Below are positions 7,143 to 14,509 of a stretch of 26,136 nucleotides of DNA, in pieces. Under the pieces are notes generated by a model. The model worked only from the letters and a program-made list of their open reading frames with translations. It did no database searches and was not told where the DNA came from. The DNA is taken from positions 1 to 26,136 of the forward strand of contig JBKDGH010000052.1 of NCBI GenBank assembly GCA_046336655.1. The letters run 5' to 3'. How positions within the stretch are numbered: the first letter of the stretch is position 1; each line of letters begins with the position of its first letter. Both the position numbers and the translations under genes were made by a program. The stretch comes from CANGTU01 sp046336655 (lineage in GTDB: Bacteria > Bacteroidota > Bacteroidia > Flavobacteriales_D > Sanyastnellaceae).

Positions 7143-7192
7143 ACTATACAAAATTCACTATACAAATTTTTGTATAGTAAGATTTGTATAGT
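7143..7192. promoter_or_regulatory. Four-half-site symmetric operator
   Basis: ACTATACAAA occurs at 7143-7152 and 7157-7166, and its exact inverse TTTGTATAGT at 7169-7178 and 7183-7192. All four copies are perfect. The array is symmetric about 7167.5, with 14-bp spacing on each side and a 2-bp gap between the inner pair. It lies immediately upstream of the XRE gene and is the obvious binding site for its product. Confidence 0.8.
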
Positions 7193-7234
7193 AAACCAAG
7201 AAGGAAGGTTTTCAGCGCCAAGCGCACATGAACC

Positions 7235-8137
7235 CTATTTCTGGTATTTGAAAAAATGCAGCGTCGGCTGTTTGTCCACTCCTTCATTCGTAATGATCAG
7301 ATCCCCATTCGGGAAAAAACTGATGCCCTCGGCTTTGTTGAATAACCCGGGATCGAGAAACTCCATGTGCTTCACCGCTCCGGTGCGATCGAAGACGAAG
7401 AGCATATGATCGACATCGGAAAGAATATACAGATCGCCGGTCACAGGGTGAATACCAATCGCTGAAATGCGGAATTTGAGTATCGGCACGTTGATTTGTT
7501 CTCCTTTCCTGTTTTTGCTTTTCGTGGGAAGGATGATATTGTTGGCCGCAGCAAACGCATTGATGTCGTTCAGACTGAAGCGGTAGGCAGGCTTGTCGGA
7601 CAACCTGTGCGTGGCCAAATCAAAGGAGTACACCACGCGCTGGTCAGCCGGTACAACGCCTTTTGCAGCCTTGCTTTTACAGGCGATAAGCAGCCGGTGA
7701 TTGGCAGCATCATAACACAGCCCTTCGTTGTTTTTACACGGGATACCGGTGACGTATGCACGTGTACTGTCACCGCCGTTTTTCAATCCGGGCATCTCAA
7801 ATAATACGCCGTCACTGCGCAGGATATACACCGTATCTCCGGCAAGCGTGATACCCTCGTAGTCGCCGTCCTCGTGAAAACGGAGTTGTCCTGTAATCCT
7901 GTTTGTGCTTAGGTCATGGCGGAAAACAATGCCGTTTTCATCCTGCACACAAACCGCAGTGGCTGAGTCCACAAGGGCTACTCCGGAAACTTCATGAAGG
8001 GAGTCCGGAAGATTCAGTGAACGATCAGGCTTGCTGAATTCGTAAGCCGCAACATACTCCTTTCGGATCACCGAGTCACTGCAGCCGAAGAACAGCAGCA
8101 AGAGAATGATTGTGTATTTCAGGTGGGTTGACTGCAC
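7235..8137 (-). CDS. SdiA-regulated-type lipoprotein, beta-propeller
   Basis: This 300-aa protein starts with GTG. A hydrophobic stretch, YTIILLLLFFGC, places a lipobox Cys at residue 19, so it should be a membrane lipoprotein. The mature part reads as a six-bladed-propeller-like SdiA-regulated family (YjiK) protein: SLHEVSGVALVDSATAVCVQ, GDYEGITLAGDTVYILRSDG, CKNNEGLCYDAANHRLLIAC, FRISAIGIHPVTGDLYILSD and FNKAEGISFFPNGDLIITNE. The repeated EG/SG plus acidic pattern matches that family. Its cellular role is not known to me. It is transcribed away from yceI and has no partner on its own strand. No clear ATG is available upstream in frame, which is why the GTG was kept. Confidence 0.75.
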   Translation of the reverse strand: MQSTHLKYTIILLLLFFGCSDSVIRKEYVAAYEFSKPDRSLNLPDSLHEVSGVALVDSATAVCVQDENGIVFRHDLSTNRITGQLRFHEDGDYEGITLAGDTVYILRSDGVLFEMPGLKNGGDSTRAYVTGIPCKNNEGLCYDAANHRLLIACKSKAAKGVVPADQRVVYSFDLATHRLSDKPAYRFSLNDINAFAAANNIILPTKSKNRKGEQINVPILKFRISAIGIHPVTGDLYILSDVDHMLFVFDRTGAVKHMEFLDPGLFNKAEGISFFPNGDLIITNEGVDKQPTLHFFKYQK

Positions 8138-8173
8138 CAGTTGGCTGACTGATTTTTTATTCGTTAAAACTAC

Positions 8174-8217
8174 GCCTTGCCCGGTGTGCTCGGGAATCGA
8201 ATCACATCGCGGATGTT
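8174..8217 (-). repeat. Degenerate copy of the asnS 3' end
   Basis: These 44 bases match 8924-8967, inside the asnS 3' end, at 39 of 44 positions, in the same orientation and exactly 750 bp away. On the minus strand they still read NIRDVIRFPSTPGKA followed by TAG (8170-8172), against NIRDVIPFPRTPGNA in AsnS. An in-frame stop just upstream (8221-8223) shows this is a fragment, not a gene. Confidence 0.8.
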
Positions 8218-8276
8218 GCGTTAGCCTTTTTTAACTTGTATCGCTGTTGAGATCCTTCTTTCCTTCGGTGAAAATT

Positions 8277-8894
8277 ATGCTTATGACACGCAAAATCATG
8301 ATCGCTTTGGTGGCGGTTGCCATCCTTCTTGTTGCCGGACGTTTTCTTTACAACCGCTATCGGGTAGTGGTACCTCCGGTGGATATCAGCCGAAGCGAGA
8401 TTGGCTGGGGCGCGAAAAGTCTGAGCGGCCCCCATGAGGGAAAGGTCAGCATCAGCCAGGCCAAACTGGAGTTTCAAAATGGTCAGTTGATCGGTGGATT
8501 TTTTGAGGCCGATATGACTTCCCTGACCGTCACGGATATGGAAGATCCGGCTGATAACTTAAGCTTGGCAGACCACCTGAAGGATCCGGATTTCTTCGAT
8601 GTGGCCAATCATCCGAAGTCCACTTTCACCATCACTGAGGTGAAGTCTTCAGGTGTAAATCGCTATGCGGTAAAAGGTGTCATGAAGATCAAGGATATCG
8701 AGCAACCTTTGAGTTTTGATGCGCAACTCTTCGAGGAACAAGGCATCGGACGCTTATCCGCACAACTCACTGTTGATCGCACCTTGTTTGGTATCAAGTA
8801 CGCTGCGAAGGGAGAGGTGGGTTCTGAAGTGGACTGGTTTATCTTCAATGACTTTGTTCTGCAGGTGAATGTTCTCGTGGAGCAGGAGTTATAG
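8277..8894 (+). CDS. YceI-family lipocalin-like protein
   Basis: The protein starts with an uncleaved-looking hydrophobic segment, IMIALVAVAILLVAGRFLY, then carries the YceI fold signature: SEIGWGAKSLSGPHEGKVSI, GQLIGGFFEADMTSLTVTD, DHLKDPDFFDVANHPKSTFT and a closing strand IFNDFVLQVNVLV. YceI proteins form a lipocalin-like barrel that binds long isoprenoid or other lipids in the periplasm. The start could be ATG 8277 or ATG 8283; a TTG at 8247 in the same frame is less likely. The gene ends 19 bp from the convergent asnS stop. It is bracketed by a full and a degenerate copy of the asnS 3' end, which is unusual. Confidence 0.85.
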   Translation: MLMTRKIMIALVAVAILLVAGRFLYNRYRVVVPPVDISRSEIGWGAKSLSGPHEGKVSISQAKLEFQNGQLIGGFFEADMTSLTVTDMEDPADNLSLADHLKDPDFFDVANHPKSTFTITEVKSSGVNRYAVKGVMKIKDIEQPLSFDAQLFEEQGIGRLSAQLTVDRTLFGIKYAAKGEVGSEVDWFIFNDFVLQVNVLVEQEL

Positions 8895-8913
8895 ATGACA
8901 GAAAGGGGTCCAC

Positions 8914-10347
8914 TCAGAATTCTGCATTGCCCGGTGTTCTGGGGAATGGAATGACATCGCGGATGTTTGTCATTCCGGTCACATACATCACAAGCCGCTC
9001 GAAGCCGAGGCCAAATCCGGCATGCACGCACGTGCCGAATTTGCGCGTCTCGAGATACCACCAGATGCTTTCTTCCGGAACATGGAATTGTCCACACTTG
9101 GCCTTGAGCACTTCATACCGCTCTTCGCGCTGGCTTCCTCCGATGATCTCACCGATGCCGGGAACCAGAATGTCCATTGCGGCTACGGTTTTTCCATCTT
9201 CATTCAGGCGCATGTAGAATGCCTTGATCGCCGCGGGATATCCGGTGATGATAACAGGTTTGCCAAAGTGTTTTTCGACCAGGTAGCGCTCGTGTTCGCT
9301 TTGAAGATCGATGCCCCATTCCACCGGGTATTTGAATTTTTTCTTCTTGTAATGCGGTGAGTTGAGGAGAATATCGATGGCCTCCGTGTAGGTGATGCGC
9401 TCGAATGATTGTTCGGTAATGAACTGAAGCCGTTCGATGAGTGGCTTGGTCTGGCGCTCGTCCAAGGGCTTCTGCTTGTCCTCGTTGATTTCACGTTCCT
9501 GCAGAAATTCGAGGTCTTCGCGGCAATAAGTAAGGGCGTGACGCAAGCAATATTTTAAAAAGTCTTCAGCGAGATCCATGTTGTCATAGATATCGTTGAA
9601 GGCCACTTCGGGTTCAATCATCCAGAACTCCGCAAGGTGACGACTGGTGTTGCTGTTTTCCGCCCGGAAGGTGGGGCCGAAGGTGTAGACCTTGCCCAAT
9701 GCAAGTGCTGCAAGCTCTGCTTCGAGCTGACCGCTCACCGTCAGATTAGTGGGCTTTTCGAAGAAATCCTGTTTGAAATCCGCGAATCCGTTTTCATCGA
9801 GCGGAGGATTGGTCGCATCGAGTGTGGTTACGCGAAACATTTCTCCTGCGCCTTCTGCATCGCTGCCAGTGATGATCGGGGAGTGGAGATTAAAGAAGCC
9901 CTGGTCGTTGAAGTATTTGTGAATAGCGAACTGCAGGTGGTGGCGGATGCGGAACACCGCAGCAAACGTATTGGTGCGGAATCGCAGGTGCGCCTTTTCG
10001 CGAAGAAACTCCAGCGAGTGGCGCTTCATCTGCATCGGAAACTCCTGCGGATCACTGTCACCGAGAATCTCAAGCTCGGAGCAAATCAGTTCAATCTCCT
10101 GTCCTTTGCCAAGGCTTTTCTCAAGCGTTCCGAATGCACGGATACAGGTGCCGGTCTGGATGCGCTTTCGGGTGAGCTCATCCACGATTTCCGGGGTGAT
10201 AACCACCTGCAACTGGTTGATCGTGGAGCCGTCATTCACGCTGATGAACTGGTCGTTACGGAATGTTCGGACCCATCCTTTGACTGTGACGGTCTGTCCT
10301 ACCGGTTTATCCTGAAAGAGAGAAACAATGCTCTGATGGTTCGGCAT
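8914..10347 (-). CDS. asnS: Asparaginyl-tRNA synthetase
   Basis: This 477-aa class II aminoacyl-tRNA synthetase charges tRNA-Asn with asparagine in the cytoplasm. The N-terminal OB-fold anticodon-binding domain (about 15-100) includes VKGWVRTFRNDQFISVNDGS. Motif 2 is TFRAENSNTSRHLAEFWMIE (about 226-245), and motif 3 is GFGLGFERLVMYVTGMTNIR followed by DVIPFPRTPGNAEF at the C-terminus. The PRTPGNAEF ending and SRHLAEFWMIEPE separate AsnRS from AspRS and LysRS. The length is normal. A full -7 element lies at 10366-10373, 18 bp upstream of the ATG and only a few bases past the ABC ATPase stop, so asnS can be transcribed on its own. Its 3' end is partly duplicated at 8174-8217. Confidence 0.95.
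   Translation of the reverse strand: MPNHQSIVSLFQDKPVGQTVTVKGWVRTFRNDQFISVNDGSTINQLQVVITPEIVDELTRKRIQTGTCIRAFGTLEKSLGKGQEIELICSELEILGDSDPQEFPMQMKRHSLEFLREKAHLRFRTNTFAAVFRIRHHLQFAIHKYFNDQGFFNLHSPIITGSDAEGAGEMFRVTTLDATNPPLDENGFADFKQDFFEKPTNLTVSGQLEAELAALALGKVYTFGPTFRAENSNTSRHLAEFWMIEPEVAFNDIYDNMDLAEDFLKYCLRHALTYCREDLEFLQEREINEDKQKPLDERQTKPLIERLQFITEQSFERITYTEAIDILLNSPHYKKKKFKYPVEWGIDLQSEHERYLVEKHFGKPVIITGYPAAIKAFYMRLNEDGKTVAAMDILVPGIGEIIGGSQREERYEVLKAKCGQFHVPEESIWWYLETRKFGTCVHAGFGLGFERLVMYVTGMTNIRDVIPFPRTPGNAEF
8924..8967 (-). repeat. asnS 3'-end segment, partner of the copy at 8174-8217
   Basis: This is the intact copy of the repeat, coding for NIRDVIPFPRTPGNA near the end of AsnS. Together with 8174-8217 it forms a pair of direct repeats that flank yceI. 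Confidence 0.8.
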
Positions 10348-10365
10348 AGCAATTCAATTGGGGTG

Positions 10366-10373
10366 CAAAAGTA
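10366..10373 (-). promoter_or_regulatory. -7 promoter element of asnS
   Basis: The minus strand reads TACTTTTG, a full match to the Bacteroidota TAnnTTTG element, 18 bp before the asnS ATG. A convincing -33 TTG was not found at the usual spacing. Confidence 0.5.
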
Positions 10374-10386
10374 AGGGGAGCAGCGC

Positions 10387-11073
10387 CTAGGCCGTCCGCT
10401 CATCTGCCTCCACCAGCCCGTCGCGCATCCGGACAATCCTGAGGGCATGGCGGGCGATATCTTCCTCGTGGGTCACGAGGATGATGGTATTCCCGTTGCG
10501 GTGAATCTCATCAAACAGAGCCATGATTTCGTAGCTGGTCTTGGTGTCGAGGTTTCCCGTTGGTTCATCGGCGAGGATGATTGCGGGATTATTGACCAGT
10601 GCCCTGGCTACCGCCACCCGCTGACGCTGTCCTCCCGAGAGCTCATTGGGCTTGTGTTTCATGCGGTCGGCGAGCCCTACTTGTGTGAGCACCTCTTCTG
10701 CTCTCGCAAGCCGGTCAGGCTTTGACCACCCTGCGTATACCAATGGCAGAGCCACGTTGTCCAGTGCCGAGTAGCGCGGGAGCAGGTTGAAGGTCTGAAA
10801 CACAAACCCAATCTCGCGGTTGCGGATTTCGGCCAGCTCATTGTCCGAAAGCCCGGCCACATCCGGCCCGTTCAGGTAGTACTTACCCGAAGTCGGGGTG
10901 TCCAGACAGCCGATAATGTTCATCAGGGTGGATTTTCCCGAACCGGAAGGTCCCATCAGAGCAAGGTATTCATTGCGGTTGACGGTGAGATTCACACCAT
11001 TCAGGGCCTTAACCGTTTCTTCACCGATGGTGTAATGACGGGTGATTGCTTCGAGCCGGATGATTTCCTGCAT
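10387..11073 (-). CDS. ABC transporter ATP-binding protein, LolD/MacB-type
   Basis: From the ATG at 11073 the protein has 228 residues, the usual size for this group. Walker A is GPSGSGKST (41-49), the Q-loop is FQTFNLLPR (Q93), the signature is LSGGQRQRVAVARAL (145-159) and Walker B is IILADEPTGNLD (165-176). The H-loop is LVTHEED. DEPTGNLD and the spacing place it with MacB, LolD and FtsE ATPases, which power extrusion of lipoproteins or substrates by a partner permease. No permease gene is next to it in the window. A longer frame to 11154 is rejected because a full -7 element lies at 11078-11085, five bases upstream of this ATG. Confidence 0.9.
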   Translation of the reverse strand: MQEIIRLEAITRHYTIGEETVKALNGVNLTVNRNEYLALMGPSGSGKSTLMNIIGCLDTPTSGKYYLNGPDVAGLSDNELAEIRNREIGFVFQTFNLLPRYSALDNVALPLVYAGWSKPDRLARAEEVLTQVGLADRMKHKPNELSGGQRQRVAVARALVNNPAIILADEPTGNLDTKTSYEIMALFDEIHRNGNTIILVTHEEDIARHALRIVRMRDGLVEADERTA

Positions 11074-11077
11074 GGCC

Positions 11078-11085
11078 CAAAGGTA
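11078..11085 (-). promoter_or_regulatory. -7 promoter element of the ABC ATPase gene
   Basis: The minus strand reads TACCTTTG, a perfect TAnnTTTG match ending five bases before the ATG at 11073. The transcript would start at or next to the start codon, giving a leaderless or nearly leaderless mRNA. The -33 region is weak (TTTTC). Confidence 0.55.
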
Positions 11086-11194
11086 CGGGGGGAGGAACAG
11101 GAAAAGCCGACCGTTTGTCATTCCGGGCAACTGTTTGTCCCTGATTTGAGTCACATTCTCGTTATCTTAGCTACATCGAAACCAGTATTACACT

Positions 11195-14100
11195 ATGAAG
11201 CACGTCTGCACGGCCCTCATGGCTCTTTTTATGATTCTCTCATCCAATGTCTATTCTCAGCTTATAATTAACAATGCCACCAATGCGGTGGACGGGGTGA
11301 ACACCTTCCTGTTGGGGGATGGTGTAGACGCATTCAATATCACTTACACCGGCAACAATGACCAGATTGCCTCTTTTACATGCAATGGCTGCAATCTGGG
11401 GCTTGGCAGCGGAGTGGTGATGAGTTCCGGTAACGCAAATACCGCTGCGGGACCGAACAATGCGGGCGGAAGTTCAACCGCCTATGGCGGAGCCTCGGCT
11501 GACCCTGATCTGGACGCCATCTCGGCAATGCAGGTATTCGATGCCAGCATTCTGTCATTCGATTTTGTTCCGACCGGTGATGAGTTCACCTTCCGTTTTG
11601 TGTTTGGTTCTGATGAGTATCCGGAGTATACTAACTCCAACTTCAATGATGCCTTTGGCTTCTTTCTAAGTGGTCCTGGTATTGCTGGACCATTTCAAAA
11701 CGGAGCGGTCAATATTGCCTTGATCCCGGGTACTACATTGCCTGTGTCGATCAACAACGTGAACAACGGAAATGCAGGAACCAACGGTCCTTGCGAATTC
11801 TGTCAGTTCTATAATCACAACGGCACCGGCACTCAGGCGCCCTTTAACTCAAGTAACCTGTACATTCAGCCAGACGGATTTACCACAGTGCTTGAGGCCA
11901 CCGCCAACGTGCAGTGCGGTGAGACGTACCGCATCAAGCTGGCTATCGCAGATGGCGGTGACGCCAGTTTCAATTCATGGGTATTTCTCGAAGCGAACAG
12001 CTTCACCAGTAATAACCTTGATGTCGGCTTCAACCAATCCAATGTGGCTCCATCTGTGAATTCCGTGTATGAGGGATGTGCGGGCGGTGAAGTGGTGTTT
12101 ACACGCCCTCCCGGACTGACAGGTGATGCGTCGTTTAACCTGACCTTTACAGGAACTGCGACCAACGGTGTGGACTACGAGCAGATGCCTTCTCAGATCT
12201 TCTTCCCCGAAGGCGTGGACGAAGTCGTGATTCCTTTTGTTGGAATTTTTGATGGTTTGTCAGAAGGGCAGGAGACGGTAATTGTGAATGTGGAAGCACC
12301 GGTTACCTGCGGGGGCACAGCCACCATCAATCTGTTTATCAATGAAGTGCCTGCCCTCAATGCCTTTGCTGCGGATCAGGTTTTCGGGTGTACTTCCACC
12401 CCTCAAATTGCGGTGATCCCTTCAGGTGGCATTGGTCAGTATCAGGTGACCTGGAGTACAGGACAGACTGGTTCAGTAATCTCGGTTCCGTATGAAGCGG
12501 CAGAATACACCTACACGGTTACTGACGTATGCGGAGTGAGCAGCTTAACCGGAACGGTGGAGGTCACTCTTCAGCAATATCCGCCGCTGACCGTCAACAT
12601 AGGTGGTGATCAGGAATTGACCTGTCTGGATAACCTCCTCATCAATCCGAATGTCAATGGAGGAGCGGGTGGAAATGAATTTCAGTGGACCGTGGATGGC
12701 GCGACATACAGCACTTCGCAGGTGCTGAACTGGTTCGTCAGCGGAGAGGCCACCATCGGTGTGACGGTTACTGACGACTGCGGCACACAGGCGGTGAGCG
12801 AAATCAGCGTCACCGTGCCTGCCGTTCTCGTGAATGTGAATCTCGGGGAAGATGTGAATGCGGATTGTCTCGGCACAGTGGTAATCGACGCCGTTGTATC
12901 TGGTGGTGTGGGCAATTATGTCTATGAATGGCTGGTAAATGGCGTTTCTGCCGGTTCCGGAACGAGCATGGAGTTCGTGCCCGGGGCAGGAGCATCCGTG
13001 GTGCTCAGCGTCGAAGACGAATGCGGAAACATTGGCACCGACAACCTGGAGGTCAATATAATCTCAGATCCTGTTACCGTGGTTATTCCGCAGGTTGTGC
13101 AGGGAACCTGCCTTGATCAGTTGACTATTTCCTCAACCGTGAGCGGTGGTGCCGGCGGGTACATTTACCAGTGGTTTGCGGATGGTCTTCCGGTTGGAAG
13201 CGGCGCCGAACTTACCATTGACGCACAGGACGACCTGAACATCACCTTGCAGGTAACCGATCAGTGCGGCGGCGCAGGTGTGGGTGAATCAGTGGTGGAA
13301 GTGCCGCCTGTTCCGGTCATCCTCAACCTCGGTTCTGCTCAACAGGCGCCTTGTTTCGCCCCTGTTACGTTCAATCCGGAAGTGTCCGGAGGCGTGGGAT
13401 CATACTCGTATTCATGGTCGGTGGACGGCACGTTTGCAGGCAGCAATCCTACCCTTACAGTAGAGGCTGTGGAAGGCCTTCAGGTGAGCCTTACAGTGAC
13501 AGATGCATGCGGTAATTCCTCATCGGACAACTCGATTGTGAGCGTGATTCCGACCCCTGTCAGCATCACACTCCCTGCGACCCAGGCGGTGACCTGTCTG
13601 GCGAATTTCACATTGAACCCCCAGGTCAGCGGAGGCACAGGCACGCTGCAATATACCTGGAGCATAGATGGCGCTGTGGTGGGTAATAACGCGACATTCA
13701 CATCCAATACGGATGAACCTGTTACCATTTCCCTTGAGGTGAGTGACCTGTGCGGCAATGTGGCCAATGACGTCATCACCATTACCGTGAACCCTGCCAC
13801 GATCAATCTTAGCCTCAGTCCGGATCAGGAGATTTGTCCGGGTGACAACGCAGTGCTTTCGGTGACCCCGTCAGGCGGCATTGGGGCCTATTCATACGCA
13901 TGGAGTACTGGCGGTTCAGGCACGCAGGTGACTGTTTCACCGGGCGTCGATGCCACCTATTCGGTTGCTGTGACTGATGTATGCGGAAACACGGCCAATG
14001 CTTCTGTAGATGTGGACGTATTGATACCGGATGTGCCTTTGACCTCCGCAGGAGAAGTTGAATTGTGCCCTGGTGTGGCATCCTCCACCTTGTTTGAGGG

Positions 14101-14503
14101 CGGAGTGTTGCCTTTGTCGCTGAGTTTCTCATCGGATTCGCTGGTGCACAACGGTTCGGGCGGATTTACCGGTGTCATTGAGGGAAGCTCGATGGTAGTG
14201 GTGAGTGATTTCTGCGGGGCGGTAACGAGCGTTGAAGTAATCATAACGCCTTGTTCCATTACCATTCCAAACGTATTCACCCCGAATGGAGACAACAAGA
14301 ACAATACCTTTGAAATTGTTGGAATTTCCGGATTCCCGGGATCTGAGCTCTTGGTCTATAACCGATGGGGCAATTTGGTATACGAAAGTGCCAATTACGA
14401 CAATAGCTGGTTTGCGCGTGATGTCCCTGAGGGAACGTATTTCTTCATACTCAGGCGCTCGGATGGCGAAAATTATGAAGGGTATGTGCAGATTCTCAGA
14501 TAA
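11195..14503 (+). CDS. T9SS type B secreted protein with choice-of-anchor L domain and Ig-like repeats (paralog 1)
   Basis: This 1102-aa protein is exported: signal peptide 1-21 ends at VYS|Q. Residues about 23-272 form a choice-of-anchor-L-type domain (GCNLGLGSGVVMSSGNANTA; FVFGSDEYPEYTNSNFNDAF; NIALIPGTTLPVSINNVNNG). A Calx-beta-like domain follows at about 285-385 (GVDYEQMPSQIFFPEGVDEV). About seven Ig-like repeats of roughly 80 aa fill 388-952, each with the pattern C(L)D, SGGxGxYxYxW, then VTDxCGN; the two Cys per repeat may form a disulfide. The last 80 residues, IPNVFTPNGDNKNNTFEIVG to GENYEGYVQILR, are the gliding-motility-type C-terminal domain (CHU_C) recognised by the type IX secretion system. 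The likely role is surface adhesion or matrix formation. A TATCTTAG at 11163-11170 is a plausible but imperfect -7 element. The next paralog starts 6 bp after the stop. Confidence 0.88.
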   Translation: MKHVCTALMALFMILSSNVYSQLIINNATNAVDGVNTFLLGDGVDAFNITYTGNNDQIASFTCNGCNLGLGSGVVMSSGNANTAAGPNNAGGSSTAYGGASADPDLDAISAMQVFDASILSFDFVPTGDEFTFRFVFGSDEYPEYTNSNFNDAFGFFLSGPGIAGPFQNGAVNIALIPGTTLPVSINNVNNGNAGTNGPCEFCQFYNHNGTGTQAPFNSSNLYIQPDGFTTVLEATANVQCGETYRIKLAIADGGDASFNSWVFLEANSFTSNNLDVGFNQSNVAPSVNSVYEGCAGGEVVFTRPPGLTGDASFNLTFTGTATNGVDYEQMPSQIFFPEGVDEVVIPFVGIFDGLSEGQETVIVNVEAPVTCGGTATINLFINEVPALNAFAADQVFGCTSTPQIAVIPSGGIGQYQVTWSTGQTGSVISVPYEAAEYTYTVTDVCGVSSLTGTVEVTLQQYPPLTVNIGGDQELTCLDNLLINPNVNGGAGGNEFQWTVDGATYSTSQVLNWFVSGEATIGVTVTDDCGTQAVSEISVTVPAVLVNVNLGEDVNADCLGTVVIDAVVSGGVGNYVYEWLVNGVSAGSGTSMEFVPGAGASVVLSVEDECGNIGTDNLEVNIISDPVTVVIPQVVQGTCLDQLTISSTVSGGAGGYIYQWFADGLPVGSGAELTIDAQDDLNITLQVTDQCGGAGVGESVVEVPPVPVILNLGSAQQAPCFAPVTFNPEVSGGVGSYSYSWSVDGTFAGSNPTLTVEAVEGLQVSLTVTDACGNSSSDNSIVSVIPTPVSITLPATQAVTCLANFTLNPQVSGGTGTLQYTWSIDGAVVGNNATFTSNTDEPVTISLEVSDLCGNVANDVITITVNPATINLSLSPDQEICPGDNAVLSVTPSGGIGAYSYAWSTGGSGTQVTVSPGVDATYSVAVTDVCGNTANASVDVDVLIPDVPLTSAGEVELCPGVASSTLFEGGVLPLSLSFSSDSLVHNGSGGFTGVIEGSSMVVVSDFCGAVTSVEVIITPCSITIPNVFTPNGDNKNNTFEIVGISGFPGSELLVYNRWGNLVYESANYDNSWFARDVPEGTYFFILRRSDGENYEGYVQILR

Positions 14504-14509
14504 GGAATC

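Noticed and set aside
8202..8477. Minus-strand 91-codon frame spanning the yceI start
   Set aside because: It is antisense to the yceI N-terminus and crosses the asnS-tail remnant in a different frame; no protein family was recognised.
9637..10374. Long plus-strand open frame of 245 codons opposite asnS
   Set aside because: It is fully antisense to the well-supported asnS gene, and its translation has no recognisable domain. It is a shadow of asnS codon usage.
11145..11170. TTTG at 11145-11148 with TATCTTAG at 11163-11170 as a full promoter of paralog 1
   Set aside because: The spacing is only 14 bases and the -7 element has one mismatch, so it was mentioned only as a plausible -7 element and not called.
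12400..14050. Possible DNA-level tandem repeats or CRISPR-like periodicity
   Set aside because: The periodicity of about 240 bp comes from protein repeats of about 80 residues that are diverged at DNA level. There are no short identical repeats with unique spacers.
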